This document shows, in pieces, positions 1 through 7,680 of a DNA stretch of 16,189 nucleotides. Position 1 is the first letter of the stretch, and each line of letters starts with the position of its first letter. Both the position numbers and the translations under genes were made by a program. The notes under the pieces were generated by a model. The model had not been told where the DNA came from, searched no databases, and saw nothing but the letters and a program-made list of their open reading frames with translations. The DNA comes from Porticoccus sp047635255. Lineage in GTDB: Bacteria; Pseudomonadota; Gammaproteobacteria; Pseudomonadales; Porticoccaceae. Where the stretch lies: contig JBLIIR010000026.1 in NCBI GenBank assembly GCA_047635255.1, positions 1 to 16,189 of the forward strand, written 5' to 3'.

Positions 1-1
1 A

Positions 2-1555
2 CAGAAAAGCAATGGAAGTGGATGGAATGCAATTAATCCGGAGTCAGTTGCTAGGATGCGCGCCCAAAACGAATTCAAAACTGGTCTGGATATTGCAAAA
101 TATACAGCAGATATAATGCGTAAAGACATGGCTGCCTACGATGCAGATTCCTCCAAATACACTCAATCACTAGGCTGCTGGCATGGTTTTATCGGTCAGC
201 AAAAAATGATCTCCATCAAAAAACATTTTGCTGGAAATACAGATCGTCGTTATTTATACCTGTCTGGATGGATGGTTGCCGCTCTTCGGTCAGAGTTTGG
301 CCCCCTTCCCGATCAATCAATGCATGAAAAAACATCAGTAGCCAGCCTCATTAAAGAACTTTATACCTTTTTACGTCAAGCTGATGCGCGTGAACTTGGT
401 GGGCTATTCCGTCAACTTGATGCTGCGCGGAATACCGGCAATTCAGCCTTAGCTGAAGATATACAAGGGCAGGTTGACACACATAGAACACACGTTGTTC
501 CTATTATTGCTGATATCGATGCTGGCTTTGGAAATGCTGAAGCTACGTATCTGATGGCAAAACAAATGATTGAAGCTGGGGCTTGCTGTATTCAGATTGA
601 AAATCAGGTTTCTGACGAAAAACAATGCGGCCACCAAGACGGCAAAGTAACTGTCCCTCATGAGGACTTTCTTGCCAAAATACGTGCTGTGCGTTATGCA
701 TTTTTAGAGCTTGGGGTAGACAACGGAGTTATTGTTGCTCGCACTGACTCCTTGGGTGCTGGCCTAACTAAACAAATTGCTGTAACAAAAGAGCCTGGGG
801 ATTTAGGCGATCAGTACAATTCCTTTCTTGACTGCGAAGAAGTTTCTTTGAATTCAATGAAAAATGGTGATGTCATCCTTAATAGGGGTGGGAAGCTTTT
901 GCGCCCCAAACGCCTTCCGTCTAATCTATTTCAGTTTAAAGAAGGAACAGGAGAGGCTCGCTGTGTACTAGACTGCATAAACTCTCTGCAAAATGGTGCA
1001 GACCTGATATGGATTGAAACTGAGAAGCCTCATATCGCTCAAATTGGTGCAATGGTCAATGCTATTAAAGAACAAGTTCCAGATGCAAAGCTTGTTTACA
1101 ACAATAGTCCATCATTTAACTGGACATTAAATTTCCGCCAACAAATATACGATCTATGGCAGTCTAAAGGTAAGGATATTTCATCATACAATCGCGATGA
1201 TCTCATGAGCATTAATTACGATGAAACCGCGTTAGCTGCAGAAGCAGATGAAAAAATACGTACGTTCCAGGCAGATGCGGCAAAAGAAGCGGGTATTTTC
1301 CATCATCTAATCACTCTGCCGACGTATCATACAGCAGCGCTTTCTACTGATAATCTAGCAAAAGATTATTTTGGAGACCAGGGCATGCTAGGTTATGTCG
1401 CTGGAGTGCAGCGAAAAGAGATACGCCAAGGTATTGCGTGCGTTAAGCATCAAAATATGGCTGGATCTGATATGGGTGATGACCATAAAGAATATTTTGC
1501 TGGTGAGGCTGCATTGAAAGCTTCAGGCAAAGACAACACCATGAATCAATTTTAA
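2..1555 (+). CDS. aceA: isocitrate lyase, 5'-partial at the window edge
   Basis: Isocitrate lyase splits isocitrate into glyoxylate and succinate, the first step of the glyoxylate shunt in the cytoplasm. The protein matches the long (about 530 residue) Pseudomonas-type enzyme. Visible landmarks are the catalytic-cysteine segment SDEKQCGHQDGK, the metal/substrate region IIADIDAGFGNAEAT, ARTDSLGAGLTKQ, WIETEKPH, NNSPSFNW, and the C-terminal ending GKDNTMNQF. The first ATG in the window (56) is not the true start. The frame stays open to base 2 and reads QKSNGSGWNAINPESVAR just before it, which matches residues well inside the known Pseudomonas protein. About 14 N-terminal residues and the promoter therefore lie outside the window. 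A strong terminator follows 22 bases after the stop. The gene is convergent with rraA. The identification is very secure. Confidence 0.97.
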   Translation, partial: QKSNGSGWNAINPESVARMRAQNEFKTGLDIAKYTADIMRKDMAAYDADSSKYTQSLGCWHGFIGQQKMISIKKHFAGNTDRRYLYLSGWMVAALRSEFGPLPDQSMHEKTSVASLIKELYTFLRQADARELGGLFRQLDAARNTGNSALAEDIQGQVDTHRTHVVPIIADIDAGFGNAEATYLMAKQMIEAGACCIQIENQVSDEKQCGHQDGKVTVPHEDFLAKIRAVRYAFLELGVDNGVIVARTDSLGAGLTKQIAVTKEPGDLGDQYNSFLDCEEVSLNSMKNGDVILNRGGKLLRPKRLPSNLFQFKEGTGEARCVLDCINSLQNGADLIWIETEKPHIAQIGAMVNAIKEQVPDAKLVYNNSPSFNWTLNFRQQIYDLWQSKGKDISSYNRDDLMSINYDETALAAEADEKIRTFQADAAKEAGIFHHLITLPTYHTAALSTDNLAKDYFGDQGMLGYVAGVQRKEIRQGIACVKHQNMAGSDMGDDHKEYFAGEAALKASGKDNTMNQF

Positions 1556-1577
1556 TTGATTCATGGAGTAGCCGCAT

Positions 1578-1621
1578 AAGGACAATAAAAAGGCTGCTTG
1601 CGCAGCCTTTTTATTGTCCTT
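1578..1621. terminator. bidirectional intrinsic terminator between aceA and rraA
   Basis: A perfect 20-bp inverted repeat (arms 1578-1597 and 1602-1621) encloses the 4-base loop TTGC. The core GGCTGC/GCAGCC is G+C-rich. It is flanked by AAAAA on the left and TTTTT on the right inside the stem, so either transcript gives a hairpin with a U-rich stretch on its 3' arm. It sits between the converging ends of aceA and rraA and probably serves both. Confidence 0.9.
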
Positions 1622-1634
1622 GGTTAACTTTTAG

Positions 1635-2129
1635 TTATTCGGTCGCACTAGAAGATAAGGATGTCGAGGATACAATAATGCCATTATTGTCAGCATAGAC
1701 GTATGCGCCAGGACTAAAGGTTACACCCCCAAATGTTATGGGAATATTTAGATCGCCAATACCACGTTTTTCAGTTTTTACTGGAATACTACCTATTGCC
1801 TGAATACCCAGATCCATTGCAACCAAAGCATCTACATCACGGACGCATCCATAGATTATTATACCTTCCCATCCATTTCTACATGCATCACCTGCAATCA
1901 AGTCCCCTAGTAATGCTCGACGCAATGAGCCTCCCCCGTCAACAATTAAAACTTTTCCATGACCCGGTTTCCCCGCATTTTCTTTAACTAGTGAATTATC
2001 TTCATAGCATTTTATTGTAACAATTTCTCCGCCAAAAGAATCTCTGCCCCCATAACTAGCCATCATGGGTTCTAAAGCATCTATCAGCTCAAAGTATTCA
2101 TCACACAGATCGGGGGTTGAATAGTTCAT
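1635..2129 (-). CDS. rraA: RraA family protein (regulator of RNase E activity / aldolase-like fold)
   Basis: In E. coli, RraA binds RNase E and the degradosome and lowers RNA decay; related proteins are 4-hydroxy-4-methyl-2-oxoglutarate aldolases. The 164-residue product aligns along its length with E. coli RraA (161 residues): SFGGEIVTIKCYEDN, VLIVDGGGSLRRALLGD, WEGIIIYGCVRDVDAL, FGGVTFSPGAYVYADN. The frame is open further upstream, but the ATG at 2127-2129 is preferred. It has an AGGAGG Shine-Dalgarno four bases before it, and its product MNYSTPDLCDEY matches the family N-terminus. The usual E. coli Arg-Gln is Arg-Asp here (VRDVDAL), as in the aldolases, but the further acidic residue expected of the aldolase motif appears to be Ala. 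I therefore favour the regulator reading. The tail after GIIVSS is a serine-rich low-complexity run. The gene is divergent from pabB. Confidence 0.93.
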   Translation of the reverse strand: MNYSTPDLCDEYFELIDALEPMMASYGGRDSFGGEIVTIKCYEDNSLVKENAGKPGHGKVLIVDGGGSLRRALLGDLIAGDACRNGWEGIIIYGCVRDVDALVAMDLGIQAIGSIPVKTEKRGIGDLNIPITFGGVTFSPGAYVYADNNGIIVSSTSLSSSATE

Positions 2130-2295
2130 ATGTCCTCCTAAGGTCAAAAAAAACTGCCTTCTGCCAAGAAGTGTTTTTATCATTCTTTAATTTGCATAGT
2201 CTATTTTTTACTTTCTACGGCCTCCTGTAAAGACAAAGAGCCATAAAGCCTTATCATGATTGAAATTAAAAAGAAGTAACGTAAACTACTGCATC

Positions 2296-3684
2296 ATGCA
2301 GAACGTTGAAATCATTAATCTCCCCTACCAGCAAAGCGCTGAAGATATTTTTGCATCAATTCGTCACTTGCCAGATGCCATATGGTTAGATGCAGGAAGG
2401 CCTGCCTACTCAAGTAGCCAGTTTGATATCATCACTGCGAGCCCATCAGTAGTTTTGGAAACAAGAGGGAAAGAAACTCAAATCATTACAACCCAAAGCA
2501 CAACCATCTCCAGTGAAAATCCCTTTGATTTGTGTGAGCAGTTATTTTTATCGCTAAAAAAGACAGGACTGCGTTATGACGACTATCCGTTTATAGGCGG
2601 TCTGGCGGGTTATTTTGGTTATGACCTAGACCAACCCGTGCGAGATCAACCACCGAAACTCGATAGTCTTCCGGATATGAGGATTGGTCACTATCAATGG
2701 GCTTTAGTTCTAGACCATTTTTCTAAAAAATCTTGGCTATTTTTTAATGCTGATTGTTTGTCGTCATTAAGAAAAGAAGTAATAAAATGCATTAAAAATA
2801 AATCACAAAATATTGATAAAAAAGAAAAAAATATTTATAGAAATTTTATATCGACCACCAAGAAAGACTGCTACATGTCTGCTATTGCCAAAGTAAAAAA
2901 CTATATTCTTGCTGGGGACTGCTATCAGGTTAACTACGCCCAACACTTTTCTGCAGAATTCAAAGCAGACAACTGGGAGCTCTACAAAGAATTACGCAGA
3001 AGCCTTCCAGCGCCATACAGTTGTTACTATCAATTAGGAGACTCAAAACAAGCAATCCTGAGCTTCTCGCCAGAGCGCTTTATAAAATTAGATGGAAATA
3101 AAGTGGAGACTAAGCCCATCAAAGGTACGATCAGGCGTGGGGTCACAGAAAAAGATGACATCCTTCAGATCAAAAAACTTATTAATAGCAAAAAAGACAA
3201 AGCTGAAAATCTAATGATTGTAGATCTATTGCGAAACGATCTAGGAAAATCTTGTATTCCTGGTTCAATACAAACGCCGAGATTATTCGAGATCGAGAGC
3301 TTTGAAAATGTTCACCATCTGGTAAGTACAATCACAGGCCTTATTCGCAAAAATGAAACACCCATAGCCCTACTTCGCCGCTGCTTTCCCGGCGGGTCTA
3401 TCACGGGAGCACCAAAAAAAAGAGCTATGGAAATAATTGATGAGCTTGAGTCATGCAAGCGATCAGTTTACTGCGGAAGCATAGGCTACATAAGCATAAC
3501 TGGAAAAATGGATACCAATATTGCCATACGCACCCTTGTATCTGATGGAGAACGTCTCCATTGTTGGGGAGGCGGAGGTATAGTTGCAGATTCAAATGCA
3601 GCAGACGAATATCAAGAAATATTTGATAAAATCAGCTTGCTGATAAAATCAAATACCATTCAAGAGACTAGCAATCAACCATAA
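2296..3684 (+). CDS. pabB: aminodeoxychorismate synthase component I
   Basis: PabB converts chorismate, with ammonia supplied by the PabA glutaminase, to 4-amino-4-deoxychorismate for p-aminobenzoate and folate synthesis. The 462-residue product compares with 453 in E. coli. It has the N-terminal ADCS/TrpE domain (INLPYQQ, FDIITASP, GGLAGYFGYDL) and then the chorismate-binding domain: CYQVNYAQHF, SFSPERF, KPIKGTIRRG, GSITGAPKKRAMEIID, YCGSIGYI, and the GGGGIV region near the end. PIKGT, with Lys276, is diagnostic of PabB, because TrpE has Ala at that position. There is no fused PabA or PabC domain. I chose the ATG at 2296 because its product places INLP where E. coli has ITLP. A TTG 36 bases upstream in the same frame would add 12 residues without homology. 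Neither start has a good Shine-Dalgarno. The stop lies 25 bases from the stop of the convergent thrH. Confidence 0.95.
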   Translation: MQNVEIINLPYQQSAEDIFASIRHLPDAIWLDAGRPAYSSSQFDIITASPSVVLETRGKETQIITTQSTTISSENPFDLCEQLFLSLKKTGLRYDDYPFIGGLAGYFGYDLDQPVRDQPPKLDSLPDMRIGHYQWALVLDHFSKKSWLFFNADCLSSLRKEVIKCIKNKSQNIDKKEKNIYRNFISTTKKDCYMSAIAKVKNYILAGDCYQVNYAQHFSAEFKADNWELYKELRRSLPAPYSCYYQLGDSKQAILSFSPERFIKLDGNKVETKPIKGTIRRGVTEKDDILQIKKLINSKKDKAENLMIVDLLRNDLGKSCIPGSIQTPRLFEIESFENVHHLVSTITGLIRKNETPIALLRRCFPGGSITGAPKKRAMEIIDELESCKRSVYCGSIGYISITGKMDTNIAIRTLVSDGERLHCWGGGGIVADSNAADEYQEIFDKISLLIKSNTIQETSNQP

Positions 3685-3709
3685 GGGTCTGCAGTTAAAC
3701 AACTGCGTC

Positions 3710-4327
3710 TCACAAACTCAAATTTCGATTGCTTGCTTTGATGAATTCTTTTTTTAGCGCTTCAAAGTCGTTTACTGCAGGAAATTGAGGAAATTCATCA
3801 ATTACTTTTTTAGGAGCATGAAATAAAATTCCCACATCTGCTTCAGTAAGCATGGTGGTGTCATTATAAGAATCACCCACCGCAATAGTGCGGTAGTACA
3901 TGCTCTTGAAACCTACAATTGCTTGGCGCTTAGGGTTGGCTTGCCGTAACGCATAGCCTGCTACATTATTATTTTCATCAACCTCTAGCGTGTGACAAAA
4001 TAATGCTGGAAAATCCAGTTGCCTCATCAACGGTTGTGCAAACTCATAAAAAGTATCTGAAAGAATTACAACCTGAAAGCGCTCGCGCAACCAGTCTACA
4101 AAGTCTTTTGCCCCATCAAGCGGCGCCAAAGTTTCAATAACTTCCTGAATTTCAGTCAAACCAAGACCATTTTTTTTCAGGATATCCAGCCTATACCTCA
4201 TCAACACATCGTAATCAGGCTCATCGCGCGTAGTTCTTTTGAGTTCATTAATGCCAGTTTTTTCAGAAAATGCGATCCAAATTTCTGGGATCAACACACC
4301 TTCCAGGTCCAAACATGCAATTTCCAT
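3710..4327 (-). CDS. thrH: bifunctional phosphoserine phosphatase / homoserine phosphotransferase ThrH
   Basis: ThrH is a HAD-superfamily enzyme known from Pseudomonas. It dephosphorylates phosphoserine and can pass the phosphate to homoserine, linking serine and threonine synthesis. The product is 205 residues, the same length as the P. aeruginosa protein, and nearly colinear with it. HAD motif I is DLEGV, with nucleophile Asp7 and Glu9 in place of the usual second Asp, which is typical of ThrH. Motif II is LSDT at 89-92, motif III includes Lys133 (NPKRQ), and motif IV is GDSYNDTTML at 151-160. The ends MEIACLDLEGV and ASNRNLSL also match the family. GAGGA lies seven bases before the ATG. 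It is convergent with pabB and divergent from cysH, and appears monocistronic. Confidence 0.95.
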   Translation of the reverse strand: MEIACLDLEGVLIPEIWIAFSEKTGINELKRTTRDEPDYDVLMRYRLDILKKNGLGLTEIQEVIETLAPLDGAKDFVDWLRERFQVVILSDTFYEFAQPLMRQLDFPALFCHTLEVDENNNVAGYALRQANPKRQAIVGFKSMYYRTIAVGDSYNDTTMLTEADVGILFHAPKKVIDEFPQFPAVNDFEALKKEFIKASNRNLSL

Positions 4328-4493
4328 AAACTATTCCTCAGTTAAGCAGCAAAAAGAAAACCATAATTCGTCACTTTATCCAGTTCAAGGAAGTAGCGTA
4401 ATAAGCTCTCAGCAACACTAAAAGATAAAGCTGTTATAAAAAAATAATATATTAATCATACATCATCTGATTATTCTTCTTTAGTCCTAGCTC

Positions 4494-4502
4494 TGGTATC
4501 AT
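4494..4502 (-). other. placeholder strand note: intergenic region between thrH and cysH read on the minus strand
   Basis: Read on the minus strand toward thrH, the 4328-4541 gap shows no hexamer pair I would call a promoter. It is AT-rich, including a run of A and T around 4438-4455. The plus-strand candidate promoter for cysH at the same place is listed separately. Confidence 0.1.
4494..4502 (+). promoter_or_regulatory. candidate extended -10 promoter element for cysH
   Basis: TGG followed directly by TATCAT gives an extended -10 (TGn plus five of six bases of TATAAT). It ends 39 bases before the cysH ATG. The matching -35 position at 17-bp spacing reads TTCTTC, a poor match, as is common with extended -10 promoters. 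This rests on pattern only. Confidence 0.4.
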
Positions 4503-4541
4503 TTCAACACTATTTATCTTTATAGGATATTAAATAATCCA

Positions 4542-5273
4542 ATGTCAGATCAAATTTTACCAATAGTGGACATAGACCTGGAGCTTTCAGGGCAAACTCC
4601 AGAAGAAATCATGGCTTACGCTTTAAGTAAATTTAAAAATATTGCTATTTCTTTTAGCGGTGCTGAAGATGTAGTCCTGATAGACATGGCTCATAAGGTC
4701 TCTCCTGGAAAAGTTCAAGTTTTTTCTCTTGATACAGGAAGACTCCATCCAGAAACTTATCGATTTTTCGAAAAAGTTAGAGACTACTATTCAGTTGAAA
4801 TTGACATAATGTTTCCAGATACAGTGGCGCTAAATAACCTAGTTCGCGAAAAAGGCTTATTCAGCTTCTATAATGATGACCACAAAGAATGCTGCGGTAT
4901 TCGTAAAATAGGTCCATTGCGTCGTAAGCTTCTAACTTTAGATGCCTGGATTACAGGACAAAGGCGCGACCAAAGCCCAGGAACTCGATCTGCTATTCCC
5001 GTAATTCAGGATGACATGGCTTTTTCTCGCCCCCAAGAGAAGCTAGTGAAATTCAACCCTCTAGCAAACTGGACATCTCAGCAAGTGTGGACGTATATTC
5101 GCCAAAATAATTTGCCCTATAACGAGTTACATGACAAAGGCTTTATAAGTATTGGATGCGAGCCATGCACCAGACCTACAGGGCCAGGTCAGCATGAGAG
5201 AGAAGGTCGATGGTGGTGGGAGGAAGCAACTGCAAAAGAATGCGGTCTGCATGATGTTAATACAAAGAAATAA
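4542..5273 (+). CDS. cysH: assimilatory adenylyl-sulfate (APS) reductase, iron-sulfur type
   Basis: This enzyme reduces APS to sulfite and AMP with thioredoxin as electron donor, in cytoplasmic sulfate assimilation. The 243-residue product has the phosphosulfate-binding motif SFSGAEDVVLID (about 37-48), LDTGRLHPETY (about 68-78), and the catalytic-cysteine tail KECGLH with Cys234. The paired cysteines Cys117-Cys118 (ECCGIRK) and Cys206-x-x-Cys209 (GCEPC) ligate a 4Fe-4S cluster. Their presence marks an APS reductase, as in Pseudomonas and plants, rather than the cluster-free PAPS reductase of E. coli. A CysC-type APS kinase would then not be needed for assimilation. AGGA lies 14 bases before the ATG, farther than usual. 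A small CxxC protein follows after 48 bases and a TSUP permease after that. Confidence 0.95.
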   Translation: MSDQILPIVDIDLELSGQTPEEIMAYALSKFKNIAISFSGAEDVVLIDMAHKVSPGKVQVFSLDTGRLHPETYRFFEKVRDYYSVEIDIMFPDTVALNNLVREKGLFSFYNDDHKECCGIRKIGPLRRKLLTLDAWITGQRRDQSPGTRSAIPVIQDDMAFSRPQEKLVKFNPLANWTSQQVWTYIRQNNLPYNELHDKGFISIGCEPCTRPTGPGQHEREGRWWWEEATAKECGLHDVNTKK

Positions 5274-5321
5274 AAAACTATGTAAATACAGCTTGGTAAC
5301 TTGCAGCTCAGGATATACACC

Positions 5322-5657
5322 ATGAAAATCACCTTCGTGAAAAAAATCCAACTAGATGGAAATTTCTGTAAAAAATGCAAGGAAGTGCAAGATAAAATTA
5401 ATGTTGCAGACCAAAATCAGTTCATAGATCAAGTGATAGTTGCTGACGAGCGCGACTCCAGCTCACCCGGAATGATTTTAGCAGCACTATACAGTGTGGA
5501 TAGAGCGCCTTTTTTTATTGTTGAGAAGGAAGGCAGGCTGCCTGAAGTCTATACCGTATATTTCAAATTTGTAAAAGAGGTCTTGAATCAAAAAATTACA
5601 GAAGAAGATCAACTGAAAGAAATTCTTAATGATAATCCAGACCTAGATTTTCTTTAA
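5322..5657 (+). CDS. small thioredoxin/glutaredoxin-fold protein with a CxxC site
   Basis: This is a 111-residue cytoplasmic protein with no signal peptide. It starts with a beta strand (MKITFVKKI), followed by the CxxC redox site FCKKC (Cys16, Cys19) and a helix. Later, RAPFFIVE carries a proline where thioredoxin-fold proteins have their cis-proline. The length and layout fit a minimal thioredoxin or glutaredoxin fold. The acidic tail (DNPDLDF) has no obvious role. The ATG at 5322 is preferred over a TTG seven codons upstream because the fold begins at MKITFV and CAGGA lies nine bases before the ATG. It lies 48 bases after cysH on the same strand, so I infer a dithiol role near APS reductase, for example electron delivery or sulfite handling. 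I do not recognise a named family, and the exact function is unknown. Confidence 0.75.
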   Translation: MKITFVKKIQLDGNFCKKCKEVQDKINVADQNQFIDQVIVADERDSSSPGMILAALYSVDRAPFFIVEKEGRLPEVYTVYFKFVKEVLNQKITEEDQLKEILNDNPDLDFL

Positions 5658-5737
5658 AATCTTCAAGTAATTCAATTTTATCGTGACGATGTCCTAATGA
5701 ATGCCTTTTATAAGAATAACAGCCAAAAAATATAAGA

Positions 5738-5761
5738 AACTATTACTTTGAAGTAATAGTT
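5738..5761. repeat. perfect 10-bp stem hairpin upstream of the TSUP permease gene
   Basis: AACTATTACT (5738-5747) and AGTAATAGTT (5752-5761) pair perfectly around the loop TTGA, in the 157-base gap before the permease. The stem is AT-rich and no T-run follows it, so it does not look like a standard terminator. It could be a protein-binding operator or an RNA structure in the leader of the permease transcript. Confidence 0.55.
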
Positions 5762-5814
5762 ATAAGTTGGTAGAGTTGCCAGCCTTTCATGCAGATATGG
5801 AAACTTAAATACTG

Positions 5815-6600
5815 ATGGACTTTCTACTATACGTGGCTTCAGGTGCTTTTGTTGGACTTGTTATAGGCATGACAGGCGTTGGCGGGGGTTCACTCATGAC
5901 TCCTCTTCTCATCCTTTTTGGCATACCTTATAACGTAGCTATTGGAACAGATTTGCTTTACGCCTCCATTACCAAGTCGAGCGGAGTTATCGCGCACGCT
6001 CGACAAAAAAGCGTCCAGTGGGATCTGGTTGCATGTTTGGCTGCCGGAAGCATTCCAGCGTCAATCATCACCGTTATCTTCCTTAGTAAAGTATTTACCA
6101 ATGCAGAAGGCTATCGACCGCTGTTAACCACAAGTCTTGGAGTGATGCTTGTGGTTACCGCTTTAGTCATATTATTCAATCGATTTTTAAAGGATGCATC
6201 TGATAAACCACACGGTACGGTGGGTTCTTTTTTTCAAAGGCATACAAAAAAGATAACTTTTAGCGTTGGTGTTATTTTAGGAGTTTTTGTGACTCTATCT
6301 TCGGTTGGTGCTGGTGCTTTTTGCGCCGCTCTTCTAATGATTTTGTACCCTAGATTGCCTGCATTGCGTGTAATAGGAACAGATATTGCTCACGCAGTTC
6401 CTTTAACCTTAATAGCAGGACTAAGCCATTTATTCCTGCTAGGTAATGTTGACCTAGTTTTATTGGCAAGCCTACTAGTAGGCTCATTACCTGCCATTCA
6501 TCTAGGGACAAAGCTAGCAGCAAAAATTCCCAGCCATGTCCTGCAACCAATTTTAGCCTCAATTTTGCTAGGAATAGGGGTTAAATTCATAATATTTTGA
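5815..6600 (+). CDS. TauE/SafE (TSUP) family membrane permease
   Basis: TSUP proteins are inner-membrane transporters linked to sulfite or sulfoacetate export and, in some bacteria, sulfate or thiosulfate uptake. The 261-residue product is strongly hydrophobic, with about eight membrane segments in two halves. It shows the family motif GMTGVGGGSLMTP (about 19-31) and GTDLLYASITKSSG, repeated in the second half as SVGAGAFCAAL and GTDIAHAVPL. A hydrophilic loop near 118-143 (FLKDASDKPHG, FQRHTKK) separates the halves. The ATG at 5815 starts directly in the first membrane segment; the Shine-Dalgarno is weak. Its place after cysH and the CxxC protein suggests a sulfur oxyanion as substrate (inference). 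It ends ten bases before the stop of the convergent 5'-nucleotidase, with no terminator visible between them. Confidence 0.88.
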   Translation: MDFLLYVASGAFVGLVIGMTGVGGGSLMTPLLILFGIPYNVAIGTDLLYASITKSSGVIAHARQKSVQWDLVACLAAGSIPASIITVIFLSKVFTNAEGYRPLLTTSLGVMLVVTALVILFNRFLKDASDKPHGTVGSFFQRHTKKITFSVGVILGVFVTLSSVGAGAFCAALLMILYPRLPALRVIGTDIAHAVPLTLIAGLSHLFLLGNVDLVLLASLLVGSLPAIHLGTKLAAKIPSHVLQPILASILLGIGVKFIIF

Positions 6601-6610
6601 TACAAATGAG

Positions 6611-7519
6611 TTAGCTGTTTTCTTCATTAGCAATACCGTGAGGAACATGTCCTGTAGCAACATGAGACTTGGCTGAATCACAATGTTTTTGCTGGTCGTC
6701 AAAAAATACATCTGCGCCATAAGACTTCAGGAATTGACCCTTATCTAAACCACCAAGAAACAATGACTCATCAATACGAATATCCCAAGCCCTAAGGGTC
6801 CTTATTACCCGCTCATGCGCTGGAGCAGATCGGGCGGTAACCAAGGCAGTCCTGATAGGACAGGTTTTCTCTGAAAATTCTGCTTGTAGCGCTTGTAGCG
6901 CATAAAGAAAATTCTTAAAAGGGCCGCCATCCATTGGATGCCTTGCGGATACTTTTTCATTTTTTGTAAAAGCATCAAGCCCATCTTGTTTGTATATTCT
7001 CTCTGATGCGTCAGAAAACAACACAGCGTCACCATCAAATGCAAAGCGAATTTCGTCTCCAGGTTTTTCTTTCACGTTAGAGGCTATCAGTGTTGCGGCT
7101 GCCACTCCGCTACGCAGAGCGTTACGGACATCTTCTGCATTGTTTGACAAAAAAAGATGACATCCAAAAGCTGCTACATAGCGATACGGACTTTCGCCCC
7201 CGCAAAAAGCTGCACGAGTAATATTCAGCTGGTAGTGCTCTATGGAATTAAATACTCGTAAGCCGGAGTCTGCAGAATTTCTAGACAAAAGTATAACTTC
7301 CACTCTAGGCTCCCCACCTAGATTTTCATTTATACTTAATAATTTTTTGACAAGAGGAAAAGCTTCGCCTGGCTCAAGAATTTCATCTTCATGTTCAACT
7401 TGATATTTGAAGTAAGCATCAAGGCCATGTTCTTGATAGACCTTATGACTTTGATCCAAGTTGAACAATGCTCGGGAGGAAATTGCTATTACTAGCTTAT
7501 CACCAAAATTTACTGGCAC
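6611..7519 (-). CDS. 5'-nucleotidase (cytosolic 5'-nucleotidase 1A-like family)
   Basis: Members of this family hydrolyse nucleoside 5'-monophosphates in the cytoplasm. The 302-residue product begins KLVIAISSRALFNLDQSHKV, the family's characteristic N-terminus. It contains the phosphatase motif FDGDAVLFSD (161-170), with candidate nucleophile Asp162 and Asp164, then LVTARSAPAHERVIRTLRAW and FFDDQQKHCD. The start is GTG at 7519: the product reads directly into the conserved N-terminus, GAGG lies about ten bases upstream, and no in-frame ATG is near. The C-terminal tail is short and polar. It is alone on its strand after yajC, separated from it by 161 bases, so probably a separate transcript. 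Its in vivo substrate cannot be told from the sequence. Confidence 0.88.
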   Translation of the reverse strand: MPVNFGDKLVIAISSRALFNLDQSHKVYQEHGLDAYFKYQVEHEDEILEPGEAFPLVKKLLSINENLGGEPRVEVILLSRNSADSGLRVFNSIEHYQLNITRAAFCGGESPYRYVAAFGCHLFLSNNAEDVRNALRSGVAAATLIASNVKEKPGDEIRFAFDGDAVLFSDASERIYKQDGLDAFTKNEKVSARHPMDGGPFKNFLYALQALQAEFSEKTCPIRTALVTARSAPAHERVIRTLRAWDIRIDESLFLGGLDKGQFLKSYGADVFFDDQQKHCDSAKSHVATGHVPHGIANEENS

Positions 7520-7545
7520 TTTATATGCACCCTCAGCTCAATTCT

Positions 7546-7561
7546 AAGAAAAATTTTTCTT
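7546..7561. repeat. 16-bp perfect palindrome upstream of the 5'-nucleotidase gene
   Basis: AAGAAAAATTTTTCTT is self-complementary. Allowing one bulged base, the flanking TTCT and AGAA extend the pairing. It lies 27 bases before the GTG start, where a repressor or a transcript hairpin could act. A/T-only symmetry arises easily by chance in this AT-rich DNA. Confidence 0.4.
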
Positions 7562-7680
7562 CAGAACGACAGAGAAATAGCCGCCAAAAACTACATTCGA
7601 TCCGAATACTTATAACTAAAATAGCACCTAAGTAGCCATATATCCACGAAATTAAAGCCGCAAAGGTGACCTTAAATTAA

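Noticed and set aside
2256..2279. Seven-codon open frame (MIEIKKK) upstream of pabB as a leader peptide
   Set aside because: It has no regulatory codons, no Shine-Dalgarno and no attenuator hairpins; such short frames arise by chance.
3691..3706. 6-bp hairpin GCAGTT-AAAC-AACTGC between pabB and thrH as a terminator
   Set aside because: The stem is short, and GTCTCAC rather than a T-run follows; on the other strand there is no U-tract either.
4494..4502. A minus-strand regulatory reading of the thrH-cysH gap
   Set aside because: No hexamer pair supports a thrH promoter at this place; the low-confidence minus-strand entry in the feature list should be disregarded in favour of the plus-strand extended -10.
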